A stretch of 5,881 nucleotides of DNA from Gemmatimonadota bacterium (lineage in GTDB: Bacteria > Gemmatimonadota > Gemmatimonadetes > Palauibacterales > Palauibacteraceae), in the NCBI GenBank assembly GCA_029863105.1, contig JAOTWC010000099.1, positions 1 through 5,881 of the forward strand, read 5' to 3'. Position 1 is the first letter of the stretch. Each line of letters starts with the position of its first letter. The translations under genes were made by a program, and so were the position numbers. Positions 1 through 5,881 of this stretch are shown one piece after another. Below the pieces are notes generated by a model. That model saw only the letters and a program-made list of their open reading frames with translations. It was not told where the DNA came from and did not search any database.

Positions 1-1
1 G

Positions 2-886
2 TACACGCTCGAGGATTGCTGGAAGCTCGTGGAGCACGCCGAGCAGCACGCGAAGCACTGCGTGATGATGGAAAATGTGAACTACGGTCGCATGGAAATG
101 ATGGTATTTCACATGGTGCGCAAAGGTCTGCTGGGTCAGATTCTGCACGCCGAGGGAGGCTACCTGCACGATCTCCGGGAGATCAAGTTCGCCGACGAAG
201 GCGAGGGGCTGTGGCGCCGCGCCCACTCGATGCGCCGGAACGGCAACCTGTATCCGACGCACGGGCTGGGCCCGATCGCGAACTGCATGGACATCCATCG
301 AGGAGACCGGTTCTCGACTCTCGTATCGATGAGCGGTCCGTCGCGGGGACTGCAGAACTATGCCGCCGACAACTATCCGGCCGATCATCCTAAGCGAAAA
401 GAAACGTACGTGCTGGGCGATGTGAACGTGAGCCTTATCAAGACCGCCGCCGGCCGGACGATCTACGTGGGCCACGACACAAATCTCCCCCGGCCCTACA
501 GCAGAATCCACCTCGTGCAGGGCACGAAGGGCATCTTTCAGGGCTATCCCGACCGTGTGTACGTCGAAGGTCGCAGCGATCCCCATCAGTGGGACGAGGC
601 CTCCGCGTGGCTGGACGAATGGGAGCACCCGTTGTGGCGGGAGATCGAGGAACGCTCTCGCGGGGCCGGGCACGGTGGAATGGACTTCATGGAGACGTAC
701 CGCCTGATCAAGTGTCTGCGGGAGGGTAGCGCGACCGACATGAACGTGTACGATGCGGCTGCATTGTCGGCCGTTACTCCGCTGTCCGAATGGTCCGTGG
801 CGAACGGCAGCCAGCCCATAGACTTTCCGGACTTCACACGGGGTCGGTGGCAAAGCTGGCCGCGGCTGGAACTGGTGACTGCGTAG
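2..886 (+). CDS. GH109-type alpha-N-acetylgalactosaminidase-like protein (Gfo/Idh/MocA fold), 5' end outside window
   Basis: The frame is open from base 2 and runs 294 codons to TAG at 884-886, so only the C-terminal part is present. Family members are roughly 440-460 residues, so the N-terminal Rossmann NAD-binding domain is mostly missing. Visible conserved blocks, numbered from the GTG at base 29, are MMENVNYGR (13-21), HAEGGYLHDLR (40-50), NLYPTHGLGP (73-82), HDTNLPRPYS (149-158), a VQGT block (163-166), GHGGMD (214-219) and PDFTRGRW near the C-terminus (267-274). These are hallmarks of the GH109 branch rather than of ordinary Gfo/Idh dehydrogenases. In GH109, a tightly bound NAD is used for a redox-assisted elimination/addition that hydrolyses alpha-GalNAc glycosides. 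The kinase gene follows after 13 bp on the same strand, so the two are probably cotranscribed. Any export signal (Tat signals are common in this group) would lie outside the window. A related oxidoreductase or different glycoside specificity is possible. Confidence 0.88.
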   Translation, partial: YTLEDCWKLVEHAEQHAKHCVMMENVNYGRMEMMVFHMVRKGLLGQILHAEGGYLHDLREIKFADEGEGLWRRAHSMRRNGNLYPTHGLGPIANCMDIHRGDRFSTLVSMSGPSRGLQNYAADNYPADHPKRKETYVLGDVNVSLIKTAAGRTIYVGHDTNLPRPYSRIHLVQGTKGIFQGYPDRVYVEGRSDPHQWDEASAWLDEWEHPLWREIEERSRGAGHGGMDFMETYRLIKCLREGSATDMNVYDAAALSAVTPLSEWSVANGSQPIDFPDFTRGRWQSWPRLELVTA

Positions 887-899
887 GCTGCGCGCGCCG

Positions 900-2096
900 G
901 TGGATCCTCAGCTGATCGCGGAGTTCCGGCGACGGTTCCGGGCTGCACCGTCTCACGTCGTGCGGGCGCCCGGACGCGTCAACCTCATCGGCGGGCACAT
1001 CGACTATCACGGACTTCCCGTGTTGCCCGTTGCTCTCGACCGGGACGTCCGACTGCTGTTTCGGCCACGAACGGATGGTGTCGTGCGGGCGCAGACGTGT
1101 GCTGCGGGACTGGCGGGCGCGTCTTTCGAACTCGCGACCCGCATCCCGAGCGCGGAGCTCGGTGACTGGTCGAATTACGTCCGGGGCGCCGCCCAGTCGA
1201 TGGTGCTGGAACGGGGCGTTGACCGCGGCCTCGATCTGCTGGTGAACTCGACGCTCCCGATGGCGGTGGGACTCAGCTCGTCATCGGCGCTGGCGGTCGC
1301 CGCGAGCCTCGCCCTCGCACGGGTGAACGACCTGGAACTCGATCGGGTCGAGTTCGCAGGGCAAATGGCCGTTGCGGAGCGCTACGTCGGCACCCAGGGC
1401 GGGGGCATGGACCAGGCAGTCTGTCTGTTGGCCCTCGCCGGCCATGCTGTGTACGTCGAATTCCTCCCGCTCACGGTGCGGCCGATCGCGCTGCCGTCCG
1501 ATCTCCGTGTGGTTGTCGCCCACAGCCTGGAGCGGGTGGAGAAGTCGGGTGTCGCCCGGGCCGCGTACAACGATCGGCGCCGGAACGGGGAGCTGGCGCT
1601 CGCGTTGGTTGCATCCCACCTGGGACTCGCCCCGAACACCTCCTACGGAGAGCTGATCAATCAGGGCGACATTGCGCGGCAAGCGGCGGCACAGGTGCTT
1701 TCCGGTTCGGCAGCGGGATGTTTTCGTCACGTCGTCAGTGAGGCTCGTCGGGTGGCCGAGGCGGTCGCCGCCCTTGAGTCCGGCGACCTCGTGACGCTCG
1801 GCGGGTTGATGGACGCGTCCCACGAGAGCCTCCGGGAGAACCTCGAGGTGAGCACGCCAGCGCTCGATGAACTGGTCGCGGTCGCCAGGCGGGCCGGAGC
1901 GCTCGGCTGCCGGTTGACAGGGGCTGGCTTCGGCGGGTCGGCCGTCGCACTCGTTGCCGCCGACCGGGTGGATGACGTCTACGCCGCGCTTGCGAAGGAG
2001 TACTATCAACCCCGTGGCGTGGCCGATCCCGTATCAGCTGGAAGCCTGTTCACCTGTCGAGCTTCCGGGGCTGCGACCGTAGAGACGCTGGGGTAG
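900..2096 (+). CDS. GHMP-family galactokinase-like sugar kinase, possibly acting on an N-acetylhexosamine
   Basis: This complete 398-residue gene starts at GTG 900 and stops at TAG 2094-2096. The start leaves about 22 residues before the APGRVNLIG block, as is normal for galactokinases; no convincing ribosome binding site is visible. All GHMP kinase motifs are present: the substrate-binding motif GRVNLIGGHIDYHG (25-38), the ATP loop PMAVGLSSSSALA (120-132), the catalytic-Asp block TQGGGMDQAV (165-174, Asp171, with Arg26 as its partner), YNDRR (223-227) and the C-terminal LTGAGFGGSAVALV (339-352). The protein should phosphorylate a sugar at C1 in the cytoplasm using ATP. In galactokinases and in GALK2 the first motif reads GEHxDY; here Glu is replaced by Gly32, while His33 and Asp35 remain. 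That Glu contacts the sugar on the C6 side in solved galactokinases, so substrate preference is likely altered. Neighbouring hexosaminidases suggest GalNAc or GlcNAc, which is inference; galactose is the main alternative. Confidence 0.9.
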   Translation: MDPQLIAEFRRRFRAAPSHVVRAPGRVNLIGGHIDYHGLPVLPVALDRDVRLLFRPRTDGVVRAQTCAAGLAGASFELATRIPSAELGDWSNYVRGAAQSMVLERGVDRGLDLLVNSTLPMAVGLSSSSALAVAASLALARVNDLELDRVEFAGQMAVAERYVGTQGGGMDQAVCLLALAGHAVYVEFLPLTVRPIALPSDLRVVVAHSLERVEKSGVARAAYNDRRRNGELALALVASHLGLAPNTSYGELINQGDIARQAAAQVLSGSAAGCFRHVVSEARRVAEAVAALESGDLVTLGGLMDASHESLRENLEVSTPALDELVAVARRAGALGCRLTGAGFGGSAVALVAADRVDDVYAALAKEYYQPRGVADPVSAGSLFTCRASGAATVETLG

Positions 2097-2106
2097 ATCT
2101 CGCCTG
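2097..2106. other. Tail-to-tail junction of the two convergent operons
   Basis: Only 10 bp separate the kinase stop (TAG, 2094-2096, + strand) from the symporter stop (TAG on the - strand, 2109-2107). No GC-rich hairpin followed by a T tract is present in the gap or immediately around it. Transcripts from either side must therefore end inside the opposing gene, or be ended by a factor such as Rho. Confidence 0.8.
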
Positions 2107-3876
2107 CTAGTCCATCAACTGGATTCGGGGCAGCAGCCGGAACATGCCTGTTGCGGCCGCGGTTGCCACGCCGAGCGCGATCGAACCCGCCACGGGCCGG
2201 CCGTACAGCAACATACCCGTTCCGAACAGCGCCCCGTATACCAGTACGCATCCGAGGAACCAGCCCAGAAGCGGGGCGCTGACGCTGTCCTTCGAGTCCC
2301 ATTCGACGTCCCCGACGACGGCCCGCCACCCGGACCCGATCGGTCGGATCTTGGCGTGGAACGCCTCGAGTGTCTCCAGGTCCGCCGGCTGCGTAAGAAA
2401 CGTCGTGGTCAGCCACCCGACCGTAGTGATCAGGACCCCTGCGACGAGCGTCAGCGACGGATCCCACGCCTCGAAGCCAAGCCTCGTGTGGACGAACTGG
2501 AAGTAGACGGCTACGGCGAAAGAGATCACCATGGCCGAGATTTCGCTCCAGGCGTTGATCCGCCACCAAAACCAGCGCAGCAGAAACACGAGTCCCGTGC
2601 CTGCGCCGATCTGCAGGAGGATCTGGAATGCCTGCAGCGCGTTCTCCAGCCAGAGCGCGACTATCGCCGACAGCACAACCAGAAAGATCGTGGAGATTCG
2701 CCCCACCCGGACGTACGCGCGCTCGCCCAGGTCCGGGGAGATGAACCGGCGGTAGAAGTCGTCCACGATGTATGACGAACCCCAGTTCAGGTGCGTACTG
2801 ATCGTCGACATGTAGGCCGCCGCCAGAGAAGCCACCACCAGCCCCAGCAACCCGTGCGGGACGAACACGAGCATGGCCGGGTAAGCCAGATCGTGTCGAA
2901 CAATCGACGGATCGAGGTGCGGAAACGCGGTGGCGATCGTGTCGAGAGACGGATAGACGATCAACGAAGCGAGGGCGACGAGGATCCACGGCCACGGACG
3001 GATGGCGTAGTGCGCCACGTTGAACCACAGGGTCGCCTGAAGTGCTTGTTTCTCATCCTTCGCCGCCAGCATTCGCTGTGCGGCATAGCCTCCACCGCCC
3101 GGTTCGGCACCAGGGTACCACGTGCTCCACCACTGTACCGCGATCGGGACGATGAACACGGCCAGCGTGGCGCTCCAGTTGCTGAAGTCGGGCAGAAAGG
3201 ACATCCGGGACGAGACCTCCGGGTGAGCGATCAGGCCGGCGAGGCCTCCGACGTCCGGATGACCCAGGGCGAAGTACGCCGCCGCCACCGATCCGAGCAA
3301 CGCGATCGCGAACAGCAGGAGATCGGTAACGACGACGCCCCACAGGCCCGAAGTGGCGGAGTACAGCGCGGTGACCGTTCCGGCGACAAGCACGACGGTG
3401 AACTTGTCCGCACCGAGCAGCACGCCACCGATCTTGATCGCGGCCAGTGTTACCGTGGCCATGATCATCACGTTGAAAAACACGCCGAGATAGAGCGCCC
3501 TGAAACCGCGAAGGAATGCGGCGGGCTTTCCGGAATACCGGAGTTCGTAGAATCCCATGTCCGTGAATACGCCGGAACGCCGCCACAGCTTCGCATAGAA
3601 GAACACCGTGCACATCCCGGTGATCAGGTAGGCCCACCACAGCCAGTTCTGGCTGACGCCCCCGTTCCGGACCAGATCCGTGACCAGGTTCGGCGTATCG
3701 GTGGAAAACGTGGTCGCCACCATCGACGTGCCGACCAGCCACCACGGAAGGGAGCGGCCGGCAAGGAAGAACTCATTCGTATCGGAGCCGGCCCGGCGAG
3801 TGAAGTACAGGCCGACCGCCACGGCGATCACGCCGTAGACGCCCAGCACCGTCCAGTCGAGTGACGTCAGCTGCAT
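2107..3876 (-). CDS. Sodium:solute symporter (SSS family), putative sugar/amino-sugar importer
   Basis: This 589-residue inner-membrane protein is very hydrophobic, with about 13-15 predicted membrane segments (roughly 6-26, 44-64, 79-96, 125-150, 158-180, 182-204, 236-255, 292-308, 340-360, 395-410, 420-437, 445-462, 475-495, 535-557, 562-580). SSS hallmarks include FFLAGRSLPWW (36-46), ALYSATSGLWGVVVTDLLLF (170-189, matching the family's Y-G-W-V-TD motif) and AAYMSTISTHLN (353-364). The last block aligns with the AAIVSSLASMLN segment of vSGLT, whose two adjacent Ser residues help form the Na2 sodium site; here they are Ser357 and Thr358. The substrate would be carried inward with sodium. 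ATG at 3876 is chosen because it gives a normal SSS N-terminus (LDWTVLGVYG) 7 bp after the upstream stop. An ATG at 3951 would add 25 basic residues and overlap the upstream gene by 68 bp. A charged loop (about 497-532) separates the last two segments. Substrate identity is inferred only from the neighbouring hexosaminidase, kinase and nucleotidyltransferase genes. Confidence 0.92.
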   Translation of the reverse strand: MQLTSLDWTVLGVYGVIAVAVGLYFTRRAGSDTNEFFLAGRSLPWWLVGTSMVATTFSTDTPNLVTDLVRNGGVSQNWLWWAYLITGMCTVFFYAKLWRRSGVFTDMGFYELRYSGKPAAFLRGFRALYLGVFFNVMIMATVTLAAIKIGGVLLGADKFTVVLVAGTVTALYSATSGLWGVVVTDLLLFAIALLGSVAAAYFALGHPDVGGLAGLIAHPEVSSRMSFLPDFSNWSATLAVFIVPIAVQWWSTWYPGAEPGGGGYAAQRMLAAKDEKQALQATLWFNVAHYAIRPWPWILVALASLIVYPSLDTIATAFPHLDPSIVRHDLAYPAMLVFVPHGLLGLVVASLAAAYMSTISTHLNWGSSYIVDDFYRRFISPDLGERAYVRVGRISTIFLVVLSAIVALWLENALQAFQILLQIGAGTGLVFLLRWFWWRINAWSEISAMVISFAVAVYFQFVHTRLGFEAWDPSLTLVAGVLITTVGWLTTTFLTQPADLETLEAFHAKIRPIGSGWRAVVGDVEWDSKDSVSAPLLGWFLGCVLVYGALFGTGMLLYGRPVAGSIALGVATAAATGMFRLLPRIQLMD

Positions 3877-3883
3877 GGCGGTC

Positions 3884-4771
3884 TCAGTCGGGAGTTGTAT
3901 CGAACGTCGCCCGGCCCGACCGAAGATCCGGCGGATAGAGCCCCGAGGCAACGAGCTGTGCGATTCGGGTCCGTATCCTGGGCAGATCCGACTGCGTCGT
4001 CAGACCGAACGGTCGCTCACCGGCCATGATTACGTCGACACCAATCGCCGCTTCCTGGAGAAGCGCATGAATCGTCGTCGGGACCGCGAATTCGTTCCGC
4101 GAGCCTGCCACCCGGTCCCGCAGGAACGCCGCGAACCGCACATCCAGGTGGTGGATAATGGACGGTCGAAATCCCCACAGGTTCATCGAAACCGGATCCC
4201 CGGCGCCGAGGCTCACCGCCGTGCCGTCCGGGCGGTGTCCCACGACCTGGCCGTCGATCCGCCGTACTTCCCGGAGTTCCTCGATGCCGGACAGCGAACC
4301 GTCACCCCCGAGCGTGCAGAGGGCGCGGCTGACGCCACCGGTCTCGGAGAGCGCATTCTGAACAGGGTACGTCACCAGGACGTGTCGGTCGCCGGGCGAA
4401 CTCAGAGCCACGGCCAGCGATCGAATCGCGGCCGGACCGTACCAGTCGTCTCCGTTCGCCACAGCGAAGGGTCCCCTCAAAACAGCGCCGGCGCACCTGA
4501 CGGCGTGCGCCGTTCCCTCCGGCGACGGCTGCACCACGATGGCCAGCGTCACCCCCAGTGCTTCGGCCACGGGACGGAGAGAGCGCTCGATGGACTCTGC
4601 CAGCTGATCGCCGGTGACGACGAGGATTCGACCGAAGCCTGCACGCGCGGCGTCGTGAGCCGAGTAGGCGCACAGGAGTTCGCCGCTCGGACCCACGGGC
4701 GCAATCTGCTTGGGTCCCCCAAACCGTGATCCCCGCCCGGCGGCGAGGATCACCAGGGGAAGGCGAGTCAC
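3884..4771 (-). CDS. Sugar-1-phosphate nucleotidyltransferase (NTP_transferase fold)
   Basis: This 295-residue cytoplasmic protein begins with the nucleotidyltransferase signature LVILAAGRGSRFGGPKQ (6-22), in which the glycine-rich loop and Arg16 hold the nucleoside triphosphate and Lys21 is the usual activation lysine. Further landmarks are QPSPEGTAHAV (81-91, base/ribose-binding Pro-x-Gly-Thr block), ANGDDWYG (105-112, containing the metal-binding Asp position), the GGVSRA loop (145-150) and MNLWGF (196-201, typical of the sugar-binding half). It should join a sugar-1-phosphate to an NTP, releasing pyrophosphate and an NDP-sugar. The gene sits between a GH20 enzyme and a symporter and faces a GHMP kinase that can supply sugar-1-phosphate, so UDP-GlcNAc or UDP-GalNAc synthesis is plausible. 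GTG at 4771 is preferred as start because it forms a GTGA overlap with the upstream stop; a TTG at 4801 would add ten residues and a 34-bp overlap. There is no left-handed beta-helix acyltransferase tail as in GlmU. Nucleotide and sugar specificity cannot be read from sequence. Confidence 0.88.
   Translation of the reverse strand: MTRLPLVILAAGRGSRFGGPKQIAPVGPSGELLCAYSAHDAARAGFGRILVVTGDQLAESIERSLRPVAEALGVTLAIVVQPSPEGTAHAVRCAGAVLRGPFAVANGDDWYGPAAIRSLAVALSSPGDRHVLVTYPVQNALSETGGVSRALCTLGGDGSLSGIEELREVRRIDGQVVGHRPDGTAVSLGAGDPVSMNLWGFRPSIIHHLDVRFAAFLRDRVAGSRNEFAVPTTIHALLQEAAIGVDVIMAGERPFGLTTQSDLPRIRTRIAQLVASGLYPPDLRSGRATFDTTPD
4768..4771 (-). promoter_or_regulatory. GTGA stop-start overlap (translational coupling site)
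   Basis: On the - strand the hexosaminidase stop TGA (4770-4768) shares bases with a GTG start (4771-4769) of the nucleotidyltransferase. Such four-base overlaps are classical signs of translational coupling by reinitiation. The absence of a clear Shine-Dalgarno sequence just upstream fits coupling. The competing TTG start at 4801 has no better ribosome binding site. Confidence 0.7.
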
Positions 4772-5881
4772 CGCTGTCGGTCGCGGTCGTGAAACAGCCA
4801 ATCCTCCGGTATCCGGCTGAACTCGACAGCCTGCGGTGGGCGCACGCGGAGCTCGAGTCCCACGCCGCCGCCCGCCTGAAAAAACATCAGAGAGAATGCG
4901 TGAACCCCCCGGCGCAAAGCTACCTGGCCGACCTTCGTCGACATGCCGTGCAGTCCGTCGTGATCCACGACTACCTCCGAACCGATCGTCAACCGCGACC
5001 CGTCGTCCGATGTGAGTTCAAACTCGTACACGCCGTCCTTCGGCACGCGGATGTACCCCTCGAAAGCCAGGCCGAATTGCTCGGCAGGCTCGGATCCATC
5101 CAGTCCCGCCGCGACAACGGTTGACCGGCGGATCGCGGCCGCGGTTTCGAGCTCCTCCACCGATTCGAACCGACCTTCGTATGCGGCGCGCGACAGCCCC
5201 GAGGCCAGGTCCGCGCCGGTGTCGGCCAGGTCGGGAGCACGCAGAATGGCCTGGCGGAAGGTGGCTGCGGCCGGGGCCGTAGCCCGGCCGTCCTCGAGAA
5301 ATGCGCGGGCCCGCACGGTCACCGGACCGTTCCGGAGGTCGAGCGCAAACGGACCGGAATACAGCGGCGAGGACGTATCCGGCTCCGCTCCGTCGAGCGT
5401 GTAGCGGATCCTGGCATCCAACAAAGGCACGCCAAGATCGACGTTGGCGTCCGGCTGGAGCGTCAGCCGATCGCGCTCGAGGCCCGTTACATCGGGCAAC
5501 CGGTAATTGACCCCCAGACGATCGAGGTGCCGCAGCTCCCTGGGCAGCCGACGCGCGAAGGAGTCCCAGTCCCTGGCGTCGCGCGGACTCCACAGGACTT
5601 CGGCGAGGGCCAGTCCGCGGGGGTAGGCCATGTACTCGACGTGGTCCGGCGTCTTCATGTACTCCGTCCAGACATTCGCCTGCCCGCCCAGCACATGGAC
5701 GGCCTGGGCTTCGGAGAGGGCATCGGGTACCGGCTCGAAGGCATACACGCGTTCCAGCGGAAGGAACCCGCCGATGGCCAGTGGTTCGTAGTCCGGGTTC
5801 CCCTGGTAGAAATCGAAGTACATGTGGCTGGTGGGCGTCATGATCACGTCGTGGCCCAGCCGGGCCGCCGCGATGCCGCCC
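4768..5881 (-). CDS. GH20 beta-N-acetylhexosaminidase with CHB_HEX_C-like and PA14-like C-terminal domains, 5' end outside window
   Basis: The frame is open to the right window edge (upstream residues read GGIAAARLGHD), so only the C-terminal 370 residues are present. From the GTG codon at 5847, the first ~115 residues end a GH20 TIM barrel: VIMTPTSHMYFDFYQ, GGQANVWTEYM (54-64) and HVEYMAYPRGLALAEVLWSP (69-88). By alignment with characterised GH20 enzymes, Tyr10 and Asp12 of YFD and Trp60 and Glu62 of VWTE are substrate-binding positions. The catalytic Asp-Glu pair lies in the missing part. Residues ~122-198 resemble the chitobiase/hexosaminidase C-terminal domain (RYTLDGAEPDTSSPLYSGPF, 147-166). 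Residues ~214-355 resemble PA14 (FEGYIRVPKDGVYEFELTSDDGS, then VVVDHDGLHG and the FFQAGGG turn), a carbohydrate-binding or stabilising module. The enzyme would remove terminal beta-GlcNAc/GalNAc by substrate-assisted catalysis, probably in the periplasm or on the surface; the signal peptide is out of view. It is the most upstream visible gene of the - strand operon. Confidence 0.93.
   Translation of the reverse strand, partial: GGIAAARLGHDVIMTPTSHMYFDFYQGNPDYEPLAIGGFLPLERVYAFEPVPDALSEAQAVHVLGGQANVWTEYMKTPDHVEYMAYPRGLALAEVLWSPRDARDWDSFARRLPRELRHLDRLGVNYRLPDVTGLERDRLTLQPDANVDLGVPLLDARIRYTLDGAEPDTSSPLYSGPFALDLRNGPVTVRARAFLEDGRATAPAAATFRQAILRAPDLADTGADLASGLSRAAYEGRFESVEELETAAAIRRSTVVAAGLDGSEPAEQFGLAFEGYIRVPKDGVYEFELTSDDGSRLTIGSEVVVDHDGLHGMSTKVGQVALRRGVHAFSLMFFQAGGGVGLELRVRPPQAVEFSRIPEDWLFHDRDRQR
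4785..5208 (-). other. PA14-like domain at the C-terminus of the GH20 enzyme
   Basis: This segment encodes residues ~214-355 counted from the GTG at 5847. The pattern of a Gly-Tyr-x-x-Val-Pro lead-in, a Gly-x-Tyr-x-Phe strand, Ser-Asp-Asp-Gly-Ser, Val-Val-Asp-x-Asp-Gly-x-His-Gly and a Phe-Phe-Gln-Ala-Gly-Gly-Gly turn is the recognisable core of PA14 domains. The adjacent Asp-Asp (281-282) and the DxDG segment (295-298) match where lectin-type PA14 domains bind calcium and sugar. The role here, glycan binding or structural, is inferred. Confidence 0.8.
5260..5484 (-). other. CHB_HEX_C-like (chitobiase C-terminal) beta-sandwich domain
   Basis: This linker domain lies between the catalytic barrel and the PA14-like domain. 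The core reads as an Arg-Tyr-Thr-Leu-Asp-Gly-x-Glu-Pro-Asp strand and turn, then SSPLYSGPF and a Val-Arg-Ala-Arg-Ala-Phe strand. This Thr-x-Asp-Gly-x-x-Pro and x-Y-x-x-P pattern is typical of the domain found after GH20 and chitobiase catalytic domains. It is thought to be structural. Confidence 0.75.

Noticed and set aside
1281..2009. A 242-codon open frame on the - strand opposite the sugar kinase.
   Set aside because: It is a high-GC shadow: the + strand frame carries all GHMP kinase motifs, whereas this translation is rich in Arg/Pro/His with no recognisable domain.
2040..2066. An inverted repeat GGAAGC/GCTTCC with a 15-nt loop near the end of the kinase gene, considered as a terminator.
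   Set aside because: It has only a 6-bp stem with a long loop, lies in coding sequence and has no following T tract, so it is probably chance.
900..2096. Naming the kinase galK of the Leloir pathway.
   Set aside because: No GalT, GalE or GalM is visible, the GEHxDY Glu is replaced by Gly, and the context points to amino sugars, so no gene symbol was assigned.
2006..3028. A 340-codon open frame on the - strand in another frame within the symporter.
   Set aside because: It is out of frame with the SSS motifs and has an Arg/Gly-rich composition typical of a GC shadow. I found no sign that a frameshift joins it to the real gene.
2791..3864. A 357-codon open frame on the + strand opposite the symporter.
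   Set aside because: The translation is almost entirely Arg/Gly/His/Asp-rich low-complexity sequence, and the opposite strand has clear membrane segments and SSS motifs.
3877..3951. An N-terminal extension of the symporter from the ATG at 3951.
   Set aside because: It would add a basic, non-membrane 25-residue stretch and overlap the nucleotidyltransferase by 68 bp. The ATG at 3876 gives the standard family N-terminus.
1..5881. Search for CRISPR repeats, tRNA/rRNA genes, insertion sequences, phage genes or defence systems.
   Set aside because: No direct repeat arrays, RNA gene landmarks, transposase motifs or terminal inverted repeats were seen. Nearly every base is in one of the five metabolic genes.

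Overview
The window is a compact, high-G+C bacterial segment containing five protein genes. Two are cut by the window edges and no RNA genes, insertion sequences or arrays are visible. The strong G/C third-position bias, GTG starts, near absence of clear Shine-Dalgarno sequences and the type of sugar genes suggest a glycan-degrading Gram-negative heterotroph. Candidates are Gemmatimonadota, Acidobacteriota, Planctomycetota or a high-GC Bacteroidota/Rhodothermota relative. This placement is an inference from style and gene content only; there is no phylogenetic marker here.

The layout is two converging transcription units. On the + strand, the C-terminal two thirds of a GH109-type (Gfo/Idh/MocA fold, NAD-dependent) alpha-N-acetylgalactosaminidase-like protein ends at 886. 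It is followed 13 bp later by a complete GHMP-family galactokinase-like sugar kinase (900-2096). On the - strand, reading from the right edge, comes the C-terminal part of a GH20 beta-N-acetylhexosaminidase with appended CHB_HEX_C-like and PA14-like domains (5881-4768). Next is a sugar-1-phosphate nucleotidyltransferase that overlaps it by four bases (4771-3884), then a sodium:solute symporter 7 bp further on (3876-2107). The two units meet tail to tail with only 10 bp between stop codons. No promoter for either unit lies in the window.

Together the genes read as an amino-sugar scavenging locus. The GH20 and GH109 enzymes would release beta-linked GlcNAc/GalNAc and alpha-linked GalNAc, the symporter would import the free sugar with sodium, the kinase would phosphorylate it at C1, and the nucleotidyltransferase would convert the sugar-1-phosphate to a nucleotide sugar. 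This resembles in logic, but not in kinase family, the AmgK/MurU anomeric-kinase/uridylyltransferase recycling route. The kinase lacks the conserved Glu of the galactokinase GEHxDY motif (Gly instead), which supports a substrate other than plain galactose. The pathway is a hypothesis from gene families and context; no single step is proven by the sequence. All intergenic gaps are 13 bp or less, so there is no unexplained non-coding stretch.
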